From Rhodococcus sp. X156 (GTDB lineage: Bacteria > Actinomycetota > Actinomycetes > Mycobacteriales > Mycobacteriaceae), in the NCBI RefSeq assembly GCF_004006015.1, contig NZ_CP034766.1, positions 1,240,001-1,304,000 of the forward strand: a stretch of DNA of 64,000 nucleotides, given 5' to 3'. A model generated the notes under the pieces. That model saw nothing but the letters and a program-made list of their open reading frames with translations, had not been told where the DNA came from and did not search any database. Below, in pieces: positions 49,229-60,303 of this stretch. A program made the position numbers and the translations under genes. The first letter of the stretch is position 1. Every line of letters begins with the position of its first letter.

Positions 49229-50085
49229 TCAGCTGGTGATGTCCTTGCGGCTGAACCGGTACCAGGCGGCTGCGCCGAACACCGTGGCGTAGATCAACGA
49301 CGACAAGGTGCCCCAGGCCATCCGCGACCAGTCGACGTCGGTGGACAGCAGCGCCGTCCACGCATAGGCGTGGTGGGTGGGCAGGTAGTCGCGCAGGCCC
49401 TCCAGCGCGGGGATGCCGTCCAGGATCTCCGACACGATCGTCACCATCACCGCCCCACCCACTGCGCCCAGCGGGGCGTCGGTGGCCACCGACAACAGGC
49501 TGGCGAGCCCGGCCACCCAGAGCAGGCTGATGGCGATGTAGACGATCGCCCCGAGCAGGCGCACCAGGCCGGGGCCGTAGGACAGCGTGTCGCCGAGCGG
49601 GCTGACGATGTCGCCGGTGCCGTAGAGCGCAGTGCCCACTGCCAGGGCCACCGCGGGCAGCAGCACCAGCGCGAACAGCGAGAGCAGCCCCGCCACCACG
49701 GACTTCTGCCGCAGCAGCCGCCCGCGCGGCACCGGGATGGCCAGCAGGTAGCGCAGGCTGGACCACGACGCCTCGCTGGAGACCGAGTCGCCGAAGAACA
49801 GCGCCACCACCACCACCAGCAGGAACCCGATGGACGCGAACAGGGTGAACACGGTGAACCCGAGCCCACCAGTGGTGGCCCGGTCCACGAAGCTGCCGCC
49901 CTCGGTGGACGAGCTGTCGCCCAGGGTGAAGGCCAGCACCAGCAGGAACGGCAGCAGCGCCAGGAAGCCCATGGTGATCTGGGTGCGCCGGCGGGTGACC
50001 TGCCGACGCAGCTCCACCCCGACCCGCAGGGTGCGCTCGATCCGGTAGCCCGGGGCCCGGCCGTCGGTGGCCGTCATCTGCTCGC

Positions 50086-50089
<4 letters not shown>
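49229..50089 (-). CDS. ABC-2 type permease partner of the hydrolase-ATPase fusion
   Basis: A 286-residue membrane protein with six hydrophobic helices (about 38-55, 79-100, 128-152, 175-198, 205-220 and 255-278). It has the ABC-2 layout in which an ATPase-coupling N terminus (RVGVELRRQVTRRRTQ) precedes the first helix. An acidic, Ser-rich extracytoplasmic loop follows helix 1 (GDSSSTEGGSF). It starts at an ATGA overlap with the fusion gene, so the two proteins must form one transporter. The substrate is unknown. Confidence 0.88.
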
Positions 50090-52923
<2,834 letters not shown>

Positions 52924-52929
52924 GCGCCC

Positions 52930-52935
52930 ACGGTA
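52930..52935 (-). promoter_or_regulatory. Candidate -10 box for leaderless hydrolase-ABC transcript
   Basis: The minus strand reads TACCGT and ends 6 bases before ATG 52923. No ribosome site is present. Confidence 0.5.
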
Positions 52936-52979
52936 TGTGAGGTGCCCGACATCCCGGCTATCCGCGCCAGTCGATCACG

Positions 52980-53070
52980 AGCTAGGCGGACCCGGTGACA
53001 CCCGTCGGCTCCGAGGAGCTAGGCGGACCCGGTGACACTCGTCGGCTCCGAGGAGCTAGGCGGACCCGAC
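52980..53070. repeat. 37-base tandem repeat, 2.4 copies
   Basis: Units at 52980-53016 and 53017-53053 differ only at one base (CACCC/CACTC), and a partial unit starts at 53054. The shared sequence starts AGCTAGGCGGACCCGG. The partial copy is the 3' end of the monooxygenase gene, so its stop codon and last residues are copied twice downstream. Confidence 0.95.
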
Positions 53071-53352
53071 CACCTCGACGTGCTCCACGTGCGGTGGCTC
53101 GGCGAAGTGCGGCCCCACCAGTGCACGCCACTCGGCGAAGGCGGGGGAGCCGCGGAAGCCCTCGGTGTGGTCGGCCAGGGTCTCCCACTCCACCAGCAGC
53201 ACGAACCGCAGGGGTGACTCGATGCTGCGGGTGAGCTGTGCGCTGCGAAAGCCGTGGGCGCCCGCGACGTGCGGCACCGCCGCGGCGAAGACCTCCGCGA
53301 ACCCTTCCGCGGCGTCGGCGTTGATGGTGAGCTGTGCGACCTCGATGACCAT
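53056..53352 (-). CDS. Antibiotic biosynthesis monooxygenase (ABM) domain protein
   Basis: A 98-residue protein made of a single ABM ferredoxin-like domain. Members act as cofactor-free monooxygenases, haem-degrading enzymes or small regulators. Typical parts are INADAAEGFAEVFAAAVP, GFRSAQLTRSIESPLRFVLLVEWETLADHTEGFRGSPAFAEW in two halves, and a C-terminal VEHVEVV strand. No specific haem ligand stands out. ATG 53352 was chosen since a TAGGGT box ends 7 bases before it, though the frame is open 24 codons further. Its 3' end is duplicated as a 37-base repeat. Confidence 0.87.
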   Translation of the reverse strand: MVIEVAQLTINADAAEGFAEVFAAAVPHVAGAHGFRSAQLTRSIESPLRFVLLVEWETLADHTEGFRGSPAFAEWRALVGPHFAEPPHVEHVEVVGSA

Positions 53353-53359
53353 GAACCGG

Positions 53360-53365
53360 ACCCTA
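53360..53365 (-). promoter_or_regulatory. Candidate -10 box for leaderless ABM transcript
   Basis: The minus strand reads TAGGGT and ends 7 bases before ATG 53352. It overlaps the stop codon of the upstream DUF6084-like gene. Confidence 0.45.
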
Positions 53366-54058
53366 GCCGCTCCCGCTGGCCGCTCCGCCCACCCGCAGCC
53401 GGGCCTGGGTGCGCGGCGCCTCACCAGCGGGCAGCAGCGAGCGCAGCGTCTCGTCCCAGCTGATCAGCCCGTGGTCGGCCTTGTGCCGGGCCAGCCGGGC
53501 GATCACGTCGTGGCCCACCCGCAGCCACCCGGTGCCGGGGTAGTGCTCGGCCATCAGGTCCTGCCACACGGCCACCGGCATCTCGTGCCTGGCCTCGCAG
53601 TCCCACGACACCGGTTGCACGCCGAATCCGTGGCTGCCGCGGGTCAGCACGGTGCCGGAGAACATCATCCGCAGGCCCACCGCGCCCTCACCCAGCGCGT
53701 GCAGGTACTGCGACGCGGTGACGTTGAAGTCGTAGGTGCACGGCAGCGGCAGGTCGGTCTCGGTCACCCCGGTGAAGCCTCGCACCATCGTGGTGGCCTG
53801 CAGCCACCGCAGCGGGCGCTCGGTCTCCCGCCAGGGCTCGCGCGGCCCGTACCGGCTCAGCAGCCCCTGCTCCTCACCGGCGGCGCGGCGCAGGGGCTCG
53901 ATGCACACCTGCGCCCGCACGACCATGGCGTGCACCAGCGCTCCGCTGGACTCCTCGATCTGCAGTCGGGCCACCAGCTGGGGCACCGCCGCCGCGGGCT
54001 CGGCCTGCACGTCCAGCACGGCGAAGGACAGCTGCGTCATGGGGGCTGCGCTGCTCAC
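53363..54058 (-). CDS. DUF6084-like protein
   Basis: A 231-residue soluble protein without signal peptide or membrane helix. It resembles the actinobacterial DUF6084 family. The N-terminal half is a beta-rich domain (SFAVLDVQAEPAAAVP, VVRAQVCIEPLRR). The middle has TDLPLPCTYDFNVTASQYLHAL and FGVQPVSWDCEARHEMPVAVW, and the end YPGTGWLRVGHDVIARLARH is strongly patterned. Family members have often been seen near hydrogenase or redox clusters, but nothing of that kind is adjacent here. The start is GTG 54058; ATG 54040 is an alternative. Confidence 0.7.
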   Translation of the reverse strand: MSSAAPMTQLSFAVLDVQAEPAAAVPQLVARLQIEESSGALVHAMVVRAQVCIEPLRRAAGEEQGLLSRYGPREPWRETERPLRWLQATTMVRGFTGVTETDLPLPCTYDFNVTASQYLHALGEGAVGLRMMFSGTVLTRGSHGFGVQPVSWDCEARHEMPVAVWQDLMAEHYPGTGWLRVGHDVIARLARHKADHGLISWDETLRSLLPAGEAPRTQARLRVGGAASGSG

Positions 54059-54157
54059 GGACGGGCTCGCCTCACCGGGTTGCGCTCGTGCACAGCGTGT
54101 TCGGACTTGGTGGCAGCATCGACGGGCACAGGCACCATTCCCCCCTAGCTAGCGTGC

Positions 54158-54358
54158 GTGACCACGAGATCGAGCACCGACCCCCTGCACTGGTCTCTCC
54201 CTCCGGTGTACGCCGGTGTGGTGCACGTCGCAATCACCCTGCTGGCCAGCGCTGGGCCACAACAGGACCCGGTGTCCGACGGGCACGGCCAGCAGGCTCC
54301 GGGCGGGCACGCCACCGCCGCTGGGTGCCCGGTTTGCGCCGCTCAGCGGCTACGCTGA
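54158..54358 (+). CDS. Doubtful 66-residue ORF with a C-terminal CxxC
   Basis: This GTG-initiated frame is the only candidate in the 340-base gap 54059-54398. It has a moderately hydrophobic stretch (VYAGVVHVAITLLASAG) and ends in GCPVCAAQRLR, a possible metal or redox pair. There is no ribosome site. The TACGCT -10 box of the next gene (54351-54356) overlaps its stop. It may be real or chance. Confidence 0.25.
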   Translation: MTTRSSTDPLHWSLPPVYAGVVHVAITLLASAGPQQDPVSDGHGQQAPGGHATAAGCPVCAAQRLR

Positions 54359-54398
54359 CGCGGTTTCTGCCACCCACCCGCCTGGAGGTTCGACCTAG

Positions 54399-55652
54399 AT
54401 GGCTGTCATCGAACAGGAGCGTGCGACGCCGCGGACGACGTCCACGGCCATGGCTGTCGTGCAGGGGCTCGTCGCTGCTGCGGCCGTGCTGTTCGCGGTG
54501 GTCATCTCCGACCATGACTTCATCGACCTCGACGTGTACCGGGCGGCGGCCAAGTCGCTGCTGGACGGTCAGGGGCTGTACGGCTCGCTGCCGGGCTCGC
54601 CCTACGACCTGAAGTACATCTACCCGCCGTTCGCGGCGGTGGTCCTGGTACCGGTCACCTTCCTGCCCCTCGACGTGCTGCACGTGGCGTGGACGCTGGG
54701 CACGGTCGCCCTGGTGTACTTCGTGCTGCGAGCGGTCATGCGTCGCCTCGGCACCAGCGCGCCCGAGCTCACCGCGCTGGCCCTGCTCGCCCCGGCGCTG
54801 CTGCTGGAGCCGATCCGCGGCACCATCGGCTTCGGCCAGGTGAACATGGTGATCGTGGCCCTGGTGGTGGCCGACTGCACCGGCGTCATCCCCAAGCGCT
54901 TCCGCGGGGTGGGCATCGGGCTGGCCGCGGCCATCAAGATCACCCCGCTGGCCTTCGGCCTGCTCCTGCTGGTGCGCCGCGACTTCGCGTCTATCGTCCG
55001 CGCGGGGGTCGCCTTCGTGGTGGCCGCGGGCATCGGTGCGGTGTTCGCGTGGGAGGACACCAAGAGCTTCTGGACCGACGTCGCCTACGACACCGACCGC
55101 GGCGGAAAGCCCTGGTACGGCCCCAACCAGGCGATCACGGGTCCGCTGGCCCGCCTCGGCCTGCCCGACGCGGTGCAGACCGGGCTCTGGGCGCTGGCGG
55201 TGCTGCTGGTGGTGGCCGCCGCGGCCTACGCCGCCTGGCAGTTCACCCGCACCGGTGAGCACGTCCTGGCGATGTGCGTGGTGGCGCTGGCGGCCCTGCT
55301 CGCCGCCCCGTTCGCCGCCTCCCACCACTGGGCCTACGTCATCCTGCTGCTGCCGCTGCTGGTGGCTCCGCAGTACCGGTCGTGGCGCTACCTGCTCGCC
55401 CTGGCCACGGTGGTGTTCCTGCTCGGGGCGCAGTGGGACCTGCCCGGTGGCGGCGACCGCGAGCTGCACAACTGGGACCTGATCCAGCAGTTCGTCGGCA
55501 ACGGTGAGTGCTTCGTCGGCATCGCGCTGCTGGTCGGAGCCGTGGTGGTGGCGCGCGAGCGGCAGCGCAGCTGGCCGACCCGCCGCACCGAGCTCGACGT
55601 CCCGGAGCGCTCCGGTGTCCAGGAGGGCTCGGAGCCGGTCCTGCCGCGATGA
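54399..55652 (+). CDS. GT87 (DUF2029) family glycosyltransferase
   Basis: A 417-residue membrane glycosyltransferase with about eleven helices, of the GT-C type that uses polyprenyl-phosphate-mannose. In mycobacteria GT87 members are alpha-mannosyltransferases for phosphatidylinositol mannosides, lipomannan or lipoarabinomannan. The catalytic-type acidic motif is DLDVYRAAAKSLLDGQGLY, followed by YIYPPFAAVVLVP, GFGQVNMVIVALV and AAIKITPLAFGLLLL. GGAGG precedes the ATG, and a TACGCT box 42 bases upstream could be the -10. It stands before the Rv1636-type gene, where M. tuberculosis has the mannosyltransferase Rv1635c. The acceptor is unknown. Confidence 0.9.
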   Translation: MAVIEQERATPRTTSTAMAVVQGLVAAAAVLFAVVISDHDFIDLDVYRAAAKSLLDGQGLYGSLPGSPYDLKYIYPPFAAVVLVPVTFLPLDVLHVAWTLGTVALVYFVLRAVMRRLGTSAPELTALALLAPALLLEPIRGTIGFGQVNMVIVALVVADCTGVIPKRFRGVGIGLAAAIKITPLAFGLLLLVRRDFASIVRAGVAFVVAAGIGAVFAWEDTKSFWTDVAYDTDRGGKPWYGPNQAITGPLARLGLPDAVQTGLWALAVLLVVAAAAYAAWQFTRTGEHVLAMCVVALAALLAAPFAASHHWAYVILLLPLLVAPQYRSWRYLLALATVVFLLGAQWDLPGGGDRELHNWDLIQQFVGNGECFVGIALLVGAVVVARERQRSWPTRRTELDVPERSGVQEGSEPVLPR

Positions 55653-55683
55653 CCTCAACCCCGAAAACAGGGCAAAACCGTTA

Positions 55684-55702
55684 CGGTCTCTGACAGAGAC
55701 CG
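55684..55702. promoter_or_regulatory. Palindrome overlapping the -10 box of the stress-protein/cyclase operon
   Basis: CGGTCTCT (55684-55691) and AGAGACCG (55695-55702) are perfect inverted repeats around GAC. A TANNNT box (TACGGT, 55682-55687) overlaps the left arm. It could be a repressor site or a leader hairpin. Confidence 0.45.
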
Positions 55703-55740
55703 GGCAGAGGCGCCCGGCCCGCCCCACGTCGGAGGTTCAG

Positions 55741-56193
55741 TTGACCGCCTATCGCACCGTGCTCGTCGGTACTGATGGTTCGGACTCGTCACTCCTCGCG
55801 GTGGAGCGCGCTGCCAGCCTCGCCGGTGACGCTGGTGCACGCCTGGTGATCGCGTGCGCCTACTTCCCGGCCAGCCCGCGCGAGGTGAAGCGGGCCTCGG
55901 AGGCGCTGCGCGAGGAGTCCTACCAGGTGATGGGCTCGGCGCCGGCCCAGGACACCCTGCAGACCGCCCACGACCGGGCCAAGCTCGCCGGCGCGGGCGA
56001 GATCGAGACCCGCGCGGTCAGCGGCGCGCCGGTGGACACCCTGCTCGCCCTCATCGACGAGGTGAAGGCCGACCTGCTCGTGGTGGGCAACCGCGGCCTC
56101 AACAGCCTCACCGGTCGGCTGCTCGGCTCCGTCCCGTCCGACACCGCCCGCAAGGCCCACTGCGACGTCCTGATCGTGCACACGGTGCAGTGA
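55741..56193 (+). CDS. Universal stress protein, Rv1636 type
   Basis: A 150-residue single UspA domain. It follows mycobacterial Rv1636 closely: TVLVGTDGSDSSLLAVERAA at the start, GAPVDTLLALIDEVKADLLVVGN and GRLLGSVPSDTARKAHCDVLIVHT at the end. The GxxGx(9)G(S) nucleotide loop is present. The Rv1636 family is known to bind cAMP tightly, and here the gene is translationally coupled to an adenylate cyclase. The start is TTG 55741, with GGAGG at 5 bases. The earlier open frame lies in the glycosyltransferase gene. Confidence 0.95.
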   Translation: MTAYRTVLVGTDGSDSSLLAVERAASLAGDAGARLVIACAYFPASPREVKRASEALREESYQVMGSAPAQDTLQTAHDRAKLAGAGEIETRAVSGAPVDTLLALIDEVKADLLVVGNRGLNSLTGRLLGSVPSDTARKAHCDVLIVHTVQ

Positions 56194-57335
56194 CGGCAGA
56201 CTCCGAGGACACCGCGCCAGTCGTCGAGGAGGGTGCAGCCGCGACGGCTGGAGCCGACACGGTGGGCGAGGGCACAGCCCCGAGCCCCGAGAGCGACCGG
56301 GCCGACGACGACAAGGCGCTGCGCGAGGGCATCCAGGAGGAGCTCGAGCGCACCCTGCTGGGCGGGCGCCGTCGCTACGACCGCTACCAGGCGGCCGAGG
56401 AGGCCGGTGTCCCGCTGGAGCAGGCCACCCGCCTGTGGGTGGCCATGGGCTTCGCGCAGGGCGACGACCCCGACGCGGTGATGTACACCCGCGGCGACGT
56501 CCAGGCGCTGCGCACCATCAGCCGGCTGGTCGAGGAGGGCGTGATCTCGGCCGAGATGGAGATCTCGGTGACCCGCGCCCTGGGCCAGTCGTTGTCCCGG
56601 CTCGCCGAGTGGCAGGTGGGGCTGATGACCAGCTACATCGGCACCCGGCTGGCCGAGGCGGTGGACAAGACCCCCGAGGGTTCCGAGCTGGACGTGGACG
56701 TGGTGCGCGCCGAGGTGGGCTCGGTGGCCAAGGGGCTGCTCCCGACCATCGAGGCGCTGCAGTCCTACGTGTGGCGCCGCCACCTCGCTGCGAACGCCGG
56801 CCGTGCGCTGGTCGGTCCCACCGAGCAGATCTCCCGGCAGTGCCTGGTCGTCGGCTTCGCCGACATCGTGGGCTACACCCGGCTCACCCGCCAGCTCGAC
56901 ATCGAGGAGCTCGACCGGCTGATCGAGCGCTTCGAGTCCTGCGCCATGGACGTGATCGCCGAGGGACACGGCTGGGTGGTCAAGACCGTGGGCGACGAGG
57001 TGATGTTCGCCGTGCAGGAGCCCGCGCACGCCGCCCGCATCGCCCTGGAGCTGCAGGAGCGGGTGATCGCCGACGACGTGCTGCCCGGGATCCGGGTGGG
57101 GATGGCCTACGGCCCCGTCCTCGTCCGCTTCGGCGACGCCTTCGGCTCGGTGGTCAACATCGCCGCCAGGCTGACCTCGGTGGCCAAGCCCGACTCGGTG
57201 CTGCTCGACTCCGAGCTGGCCGAGGCGCTGGAGGAGCACGCCGAGCAGTTCCGGCTGCGGTCGATGCGTCCGGTGCGGGTGCGCGGGCTCAGCCGGCTGC
57301 ACCCGTACCTGCTGCGACGGCAGACCGCCAAGTAG
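56190..57335 (+). CDS. Class III adenylate cyclase with N-terminal regulatory domain
   Basis: A 381-residue soluble cyclase that makes cAMP. Residues 1-45 are acidic and disordered. About 46-205 form a helical regulatory domain like that of mycobacterial Rv1264, which inhibits the catalytic part in a pH-dependent way. The catalytic domain (about 215-375) has metal ligands Asp225 in FADIVGYTRL and Asp269 in VGDEVMF, substrate Lys265 and VVNIAARLTSVAKPD. It needs a homodimer to act. The GTG start overlaps the stress-protein stop (GTGA), so the two are made together. Confidence 0.93.
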   Translation: MTADSEDTAPVVEEGAAATAGADTVGEGTAPSPESDRADDDKALREGIQEELERTLLGGRRRYDRYQAAEEAGVPLEQATRLWVAMGFAQGDDPDAVMYTRGDVQALRTISRLVEEGVISAEMEISVTRALGQSLSRLAEWQVGLMTSYIGTRLAEAVDKTPEGSELDVDVVRAEVGSVAKGLLPTIEALQSYVWRRHLAANAGRALVGPTEQISRQCLVVGFADIVGYTRLTRQLDIEELDRLIERFESCAMDVIAEGHGWVVKTVGDEVMFAVQEPAHAARIALELQERVIADDVLPGIRVGMAYGPVLVRFGDAFGSVVNIAARLTSVAKPDSVLLDSELAEALEEHAEQFRLRSMRPVRVRGLSRLHPYLLRRQTAK

Positions 57336-57388
57336 CCCCGCGGCGCGCTGTCGCAGCCGTGCCGCTGGGCCGGGGCTCCGGGCGTGGC

Positions 57389-57394
57389 TAGGGT
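57389..57394 (+). promoter_or_regulatory. Candidate -10 box for the SCO6745-like gene
   Basis: TAGGGT fits TANNNT and ends 7 bases before ATG 57402. This supports that start over the GTG at 57384, which lies upstream of the box. Confidence 0.45.
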
Positions 57395-57401
57395 CACGCA
57401 G

Positions 57402-58367
57402 ATGACGACCCCCGAGATGGACAGCTCCACGGTGCACACCACCACGCCGGACAGCTCCACGTTGGACACCGCTGCGATGGACACCGCCACGGCCACTCGC
57501 TGTGCCCGCGCCACCGACATGATCCACTCGATGACCTACTTCGTGCCGGAGACTGACCAGCGGCTCACCGAGGCGGGCCTGCGGCCGGGCCGGATGTGCT
57601 ACTTCGCGGGTCGCGCCGCGGCCATGGGGGCGGTGGGCCCGGGTCCGGTGGCGGCCACCTTCTACAACTTCAACCCCGACGTGATCGCGCGCCACCTCCC
57701 GCGGGCCTGGACCCTGGCCGAGCCACCGGCCGTGCTGGCCGCCCGCCGAACGGCGGCCGAGCAGGCGCTGCGCCGGCTGCTGGGCCCGGAGCTCGCCGAC
57801 TCGCCCGAGATCGCCGAGGCGGCCGAGCTCGCCCGCACCGCGGCGCTGGCCTGCACCAGCGCGGGCCGGGCACTGCACGCCGGGCACGCCGACCTGGAGT
57901 GGCCGGAGACCCCGCTGCTGGTGCTCTGGCACGCCATCACGCTGCTGCGCGAGCACCGCGGCGACGGCCACGTGGCGGCACTGCTGGGTGCGGGGCTGTC
58001 GGGCATCGAGGCGCTGATCACCCACACCGCCACCGGCACCGGGTTCACCGTGGGGGCCGCGCAGGCCACCCGCGGCTGGTCGGAGCAGCAGTGGGCGGAC
58101 GCCGAGCAGGCGCTGCGGCAGCGGGGCCTGTTGGCCGGGGACGGCTCGCTCACCGAGGCCGGCGTGCAGCTGCGCGCCGACGTCGAGGCTGCCACCGACC
58201 GGATGGCCGTGGCCCCCTGGGCGGCGCTGGGCGTGCCGGGCACCCTTCGGCTCACCGAGATCGGAACCCGGCTGTCCCGCGTGATCCTCGACGCGGGTGC
58301 GGTCCCGGAGGGCGTTTTCGCCCCGGGTGCCGGACGAGGCCGCAGCGCCGCGGAGCCGGGGTCGTAA
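57402..58367 (+). CDS. SCO6745 family protein
   Basis: A 321-residue soluble helical protein of the actinobacterial SCO6745 family, whose members have a winged-helix-like C-terminal part and no known reaction. The conserved start of the domain is DMIHSMTYFVPETDQRLTEAGL, then YFAGRAAAMGAVG, FYNFNPDVIARHLPRAW, and the C-terminal SEQQWADAEQALRQRGLL with LTEAGVQLRADVEAATDRM. The first 30 residues are a Thr/Ser/Asp-rich low-complexity run (MDSST, PDSST, LDTAAMDTATAT). It seems to be a separate unit between the cyclase and the DUF1737-rhodanese-metZ operon. Confidence 0.8.
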   Translation: MTTPEMDSSTVHTTTPDSSTLDTAAMDTATATRCARATDMIHSMTYFVPETDQRLTEAGLRPGRMCYFAGRAAAMGAVGPGPVAATFYNFNPDVIARHLPRAWTLAEPPAVLAARRTAAEQALRRLLGPELADSPEIAEAAELARTAALACTSAGRALHAGHADLEWPETPLLVLWHAITLLREHRGDGHVAALLGAGLSGIEALITHTATGTGFTVGAAQATRGWSEQQWADAEQALRQRGLLAGDGSLTEAGVQLRADVEAATDRMAVAPWAALGVPGTLRLTEIGTRLSRVILDAGAVPEGVFAPGAGRGRSAAEPGS

Positions 58368-58424
58368 CATCGCCTCCGCGCCGGTGAGCACGTCGGCGCG
58401 CACGGAGACGATGGGACGAAGCAC

Positions 58425-58628
58425 GTGAGTGATCCCCAGCCAGGTGAGGGAAGGCTCCGGTACCGGTTGCTGACCGGCCCCGACGACCAGACGTTCTGCA
58501 AGCGGGTGAGCACGGCACTGGCCGAGGGCTACCGCCTGCACGGCTCGCCCTCCGCCACCTGCCGGCCCGACGGGCAGGTCATCGTGGCCCAGGCCGTGGT
58601 GCTGGACGACAGCGAGGCCGCGCGGTGA
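58425..58628 (+). CDS. DUF1737 domain protein
   Basis: A 67-residue protein covering one DUF1737 domain: YRLLTGPDDQTFCKRVSTAL, EGYRLHGSPSATCRPDG and VIVAQAVV. It has no signal or membrane segment. The GTG start is preceded by GGGACGAAG. Its stop overlaps the rhodanese start (GTGA), so it begins an operon with the rhodanese and metZ genes. The function is unknown; co-translation suggests a small accessory role in sulfur metabolism. Confidence 0.85.
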   Translation: MSDPQPGEGRLRYRLLTGPDDQTFCKRVSTALAEGYRLHGSPSATCRPDGQVIVAQAVVLDDSEAAR

Positions 58629-59053
58629 GCGCCCCCCAGGGCCGCCCGGCCGAGGGCTACACCGGTGACCTGACCGTGCAGGAGGCGTGGGAGGCGGTGG
58701 CCGGCGGCGCCGCTGTGCTCGTCGACGTCCGCACCGACGCGGAGTGGCGCTACGTCGGCGTGCCCGACCTCTCCGACCTGCAGGCCGAGCTCGGCCTGGT
58801 GGAGTGGGTCAGCGCCCAGGGCGAGGTCAACCCGGAGTTCACCGACGAGGTGGACCGGCTCGCGCAGGGACGTCCGGTGATGTTCCTGTGTCGGTCCGGG
58901 CAGCGGTCGGTGTCGGCTGCTCGGGCGGTGACGGCGGCCGGCCGCGGCCCGGCCTACAACGTGCTCGACGGATTTGAGGGTGGGCTGGACTCCTCCGGCC
59001 ACCGTGGCAGTACCGGATGGCGAGCCGAGGGGCTCCCGTGGAGGCAGTCGTGA
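58625..59053 (+). CDS. Rhodanese-like sulfurtransferase
   Basis: A 142-residue single rhodanese domain that would carry sulfane sulfur on a cysteine persulfide. The active-site loop is CRSGQRS with Cys89, preceded by VLVDVRTDAEWRYVG. It is joined to metZ by a GTGA overlap. In M. tuberculosis a rhodanese gene (Rv0390) likewise precedes metZ (Rv0391), so delivery of sulfide or persulfide to homocysteine synthesis is a sensible inference. Confidence 0.93.
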   Translation: MSAPQGRPAEGYTGDLTVQEAWEAVAGGAAVLVDVRTDAEWRYVGVPDLSDLQAELGLVEWVSAQGEVNPEFTDEVDRLAQGRPVMFLCRSGQRSVSAARAVTAAGRGPAYNVLDGFEGGLDSSGHRGSTGWRAEGLPWRQS

Positions 59054-60243
59054 GCAGCACCGACGGGACGCCGAGCTGGCGTCCCGACACCCTGGCTGTG
59101 CGTTCTGGCGTGACGCGCTCGGAGTTCCAGGAGACGTCGGAGGGGCTGTTCCTCACCTCGGGCTTCGTCTACGACACTGCCGAGGACGCTGAGGCGGCGT
59201 TCGCCGGCGAGGTCGACCGCTTCGTCTACTCCCGCTACGGCAACCCCACGGTCGCCATGTTCGAGGAGCGCCTGGCGCGGCTGGAGGGTGCGGAGGCCTG
59301 CTTCGCCACCGCCAGCGGCATGTCCGCAGTGTTCACCGCGCTCGCGGCCCTGCTCAAGGCCGGCGACCGGGTGGTCGCGGCCAAGAGCCTGTTCGGCTCG
59401 TGCTTCGTCATCCTCGACGAGATCCTGCCCCGCTGGGGCATCGTCACCGAGTTCATCGACGGCGGCGACCTGGACGAGTGGAAGCGGGCGCTGGCCACCC
59501 CGGCCGCCGCAGTGTTCTTCGAGAGCCCGTCCAACCCGATGCAGGAGATCGTGGACGTCGCCGCCGTGGTGGAGCTCGCCCACGGCGCGGGTGCGACGGT
59601 CGTGGTGGACAACGTCTTCGCCACCCCTGTGCTGCAGCGGCCCACCGAGGTGGGTGCCGACGTGGTGGTCTACTCCGCCACCAAGCACATGGACGGCCAG
59701 GGGCGCGTGCTCGGCGGCGCCATCCTGGGCCGCAAGGAGTTCATCGACGGCCCGGTGAAGACGCTGATGCGCCACACCGGGCCCTCCATGTCGCCGTTCA
59801 ACGCCTGGGTGCTCACCAAGGGCCTGGAGACCATGGGCCTGCGGGTGCGCCACGCGGTGGGCACCACCCAGCAGCTGGCCGAGTGGCTCGAGCAGCAGCC
59901 CGGCATCAGCTGGGTGCGCTACCCGTTCCTGGCCTCGCACCCCCAGGTGGAGCTGGCGAAGCGGCAGATGTCCGGGGGCGGCACCGTCATCACCTTCGAG
60001 CTCGACGGCGGCAAGGAGCGGGCCTTCGAGCTGCTCAACCGCCTGCGGATCATCGACATCTCCAACAACCTGGGCGACGCCAAGTCGATGATGACCCACC
60101 CGGCCACCACCACCCACCGCCGCCTGGGCGCCGAGGGCCGCGCGGCCGTGGGCATCACCGACGGCGTGGTGCGGCTGTCGGTGGGCCTGGAGGACGTCGC
60201 GGACCTGCGGGCCGACCTGGACCAGGCGCTGCGCCAGGACTGA
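59050..60243 (+). CDS. metZ: O-succinylhomoserine sulfhydrylase
   Basis: A 397-residue PLP enzyme of the Cys/Met metabolism family. It joins sulfide to O-succinylhomoserine to give homocysteine. The PLP lysine is Lys212 in YSATKHMDGQGR. Other family motifs are YSRYGNPTVAMFEERLA, ATASGMSAVFTALAALL, SPSNPMQEIVDV and DNVFATPVLQRP. I chose GTG 59050, which has GGAGG at 5 bases and overlaps the rhodanese stop, over the ATG 11 codons earlier. A perfect terminator hairpin follows at 60275. Confidence 0.95.
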   Translation: MSSTDGTPSWRPDTLAVRSGVTRSEFQETSEGLFLTSGFVYDTAEDAEAAFAGEVDRFVYSRYGNPTVAMFEERLARLEGAEACFATASGMSAVFTALAALLKAGDRVVAAKSLFGSCFVILDEILPRWGIVTEFIDGGDLDEWKRALATPAAAVFFESPSNPMQEIVDVAAVVELAHGAGATVVVDNVFATPVLQRPTEVGADVVVYSATKHMDGQGRVLGGAILGRKEFIDGPVKTLMRHTGPSMSPFNAWVLTKGLETMGLRVRHAVGTTQQLAEWLEQQPGISWVRYPFLASHPQVELAKRQMSGGGTVITFELDGGKERAFELLNRLRIIDISNNLGDAKSMMTHPATTTHRRLGAEGRAAVGITDGVVRLSVGLEDVADLRADLDQALRQD

Positions 60244-60274
60244 CGGCGCGCAGCCGGCTGTCCGGGCTGAGGGT

Positions 60275-60303
60275 CCTTCCTGCTCACTCCTCGAGCAGGA
60301 AGG
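60275..60303. terminator. Bidirectional terminator between metZ and the RibD-like gene
   Basis: CCTTCCTGCTC (60275-60285) and GAGCAGGAAGG (60293-60303) form a perfect 11-bp stem with a 7-base loop. The last codons and stop of the convergent gene lie inside it. Confidence 0.85.
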
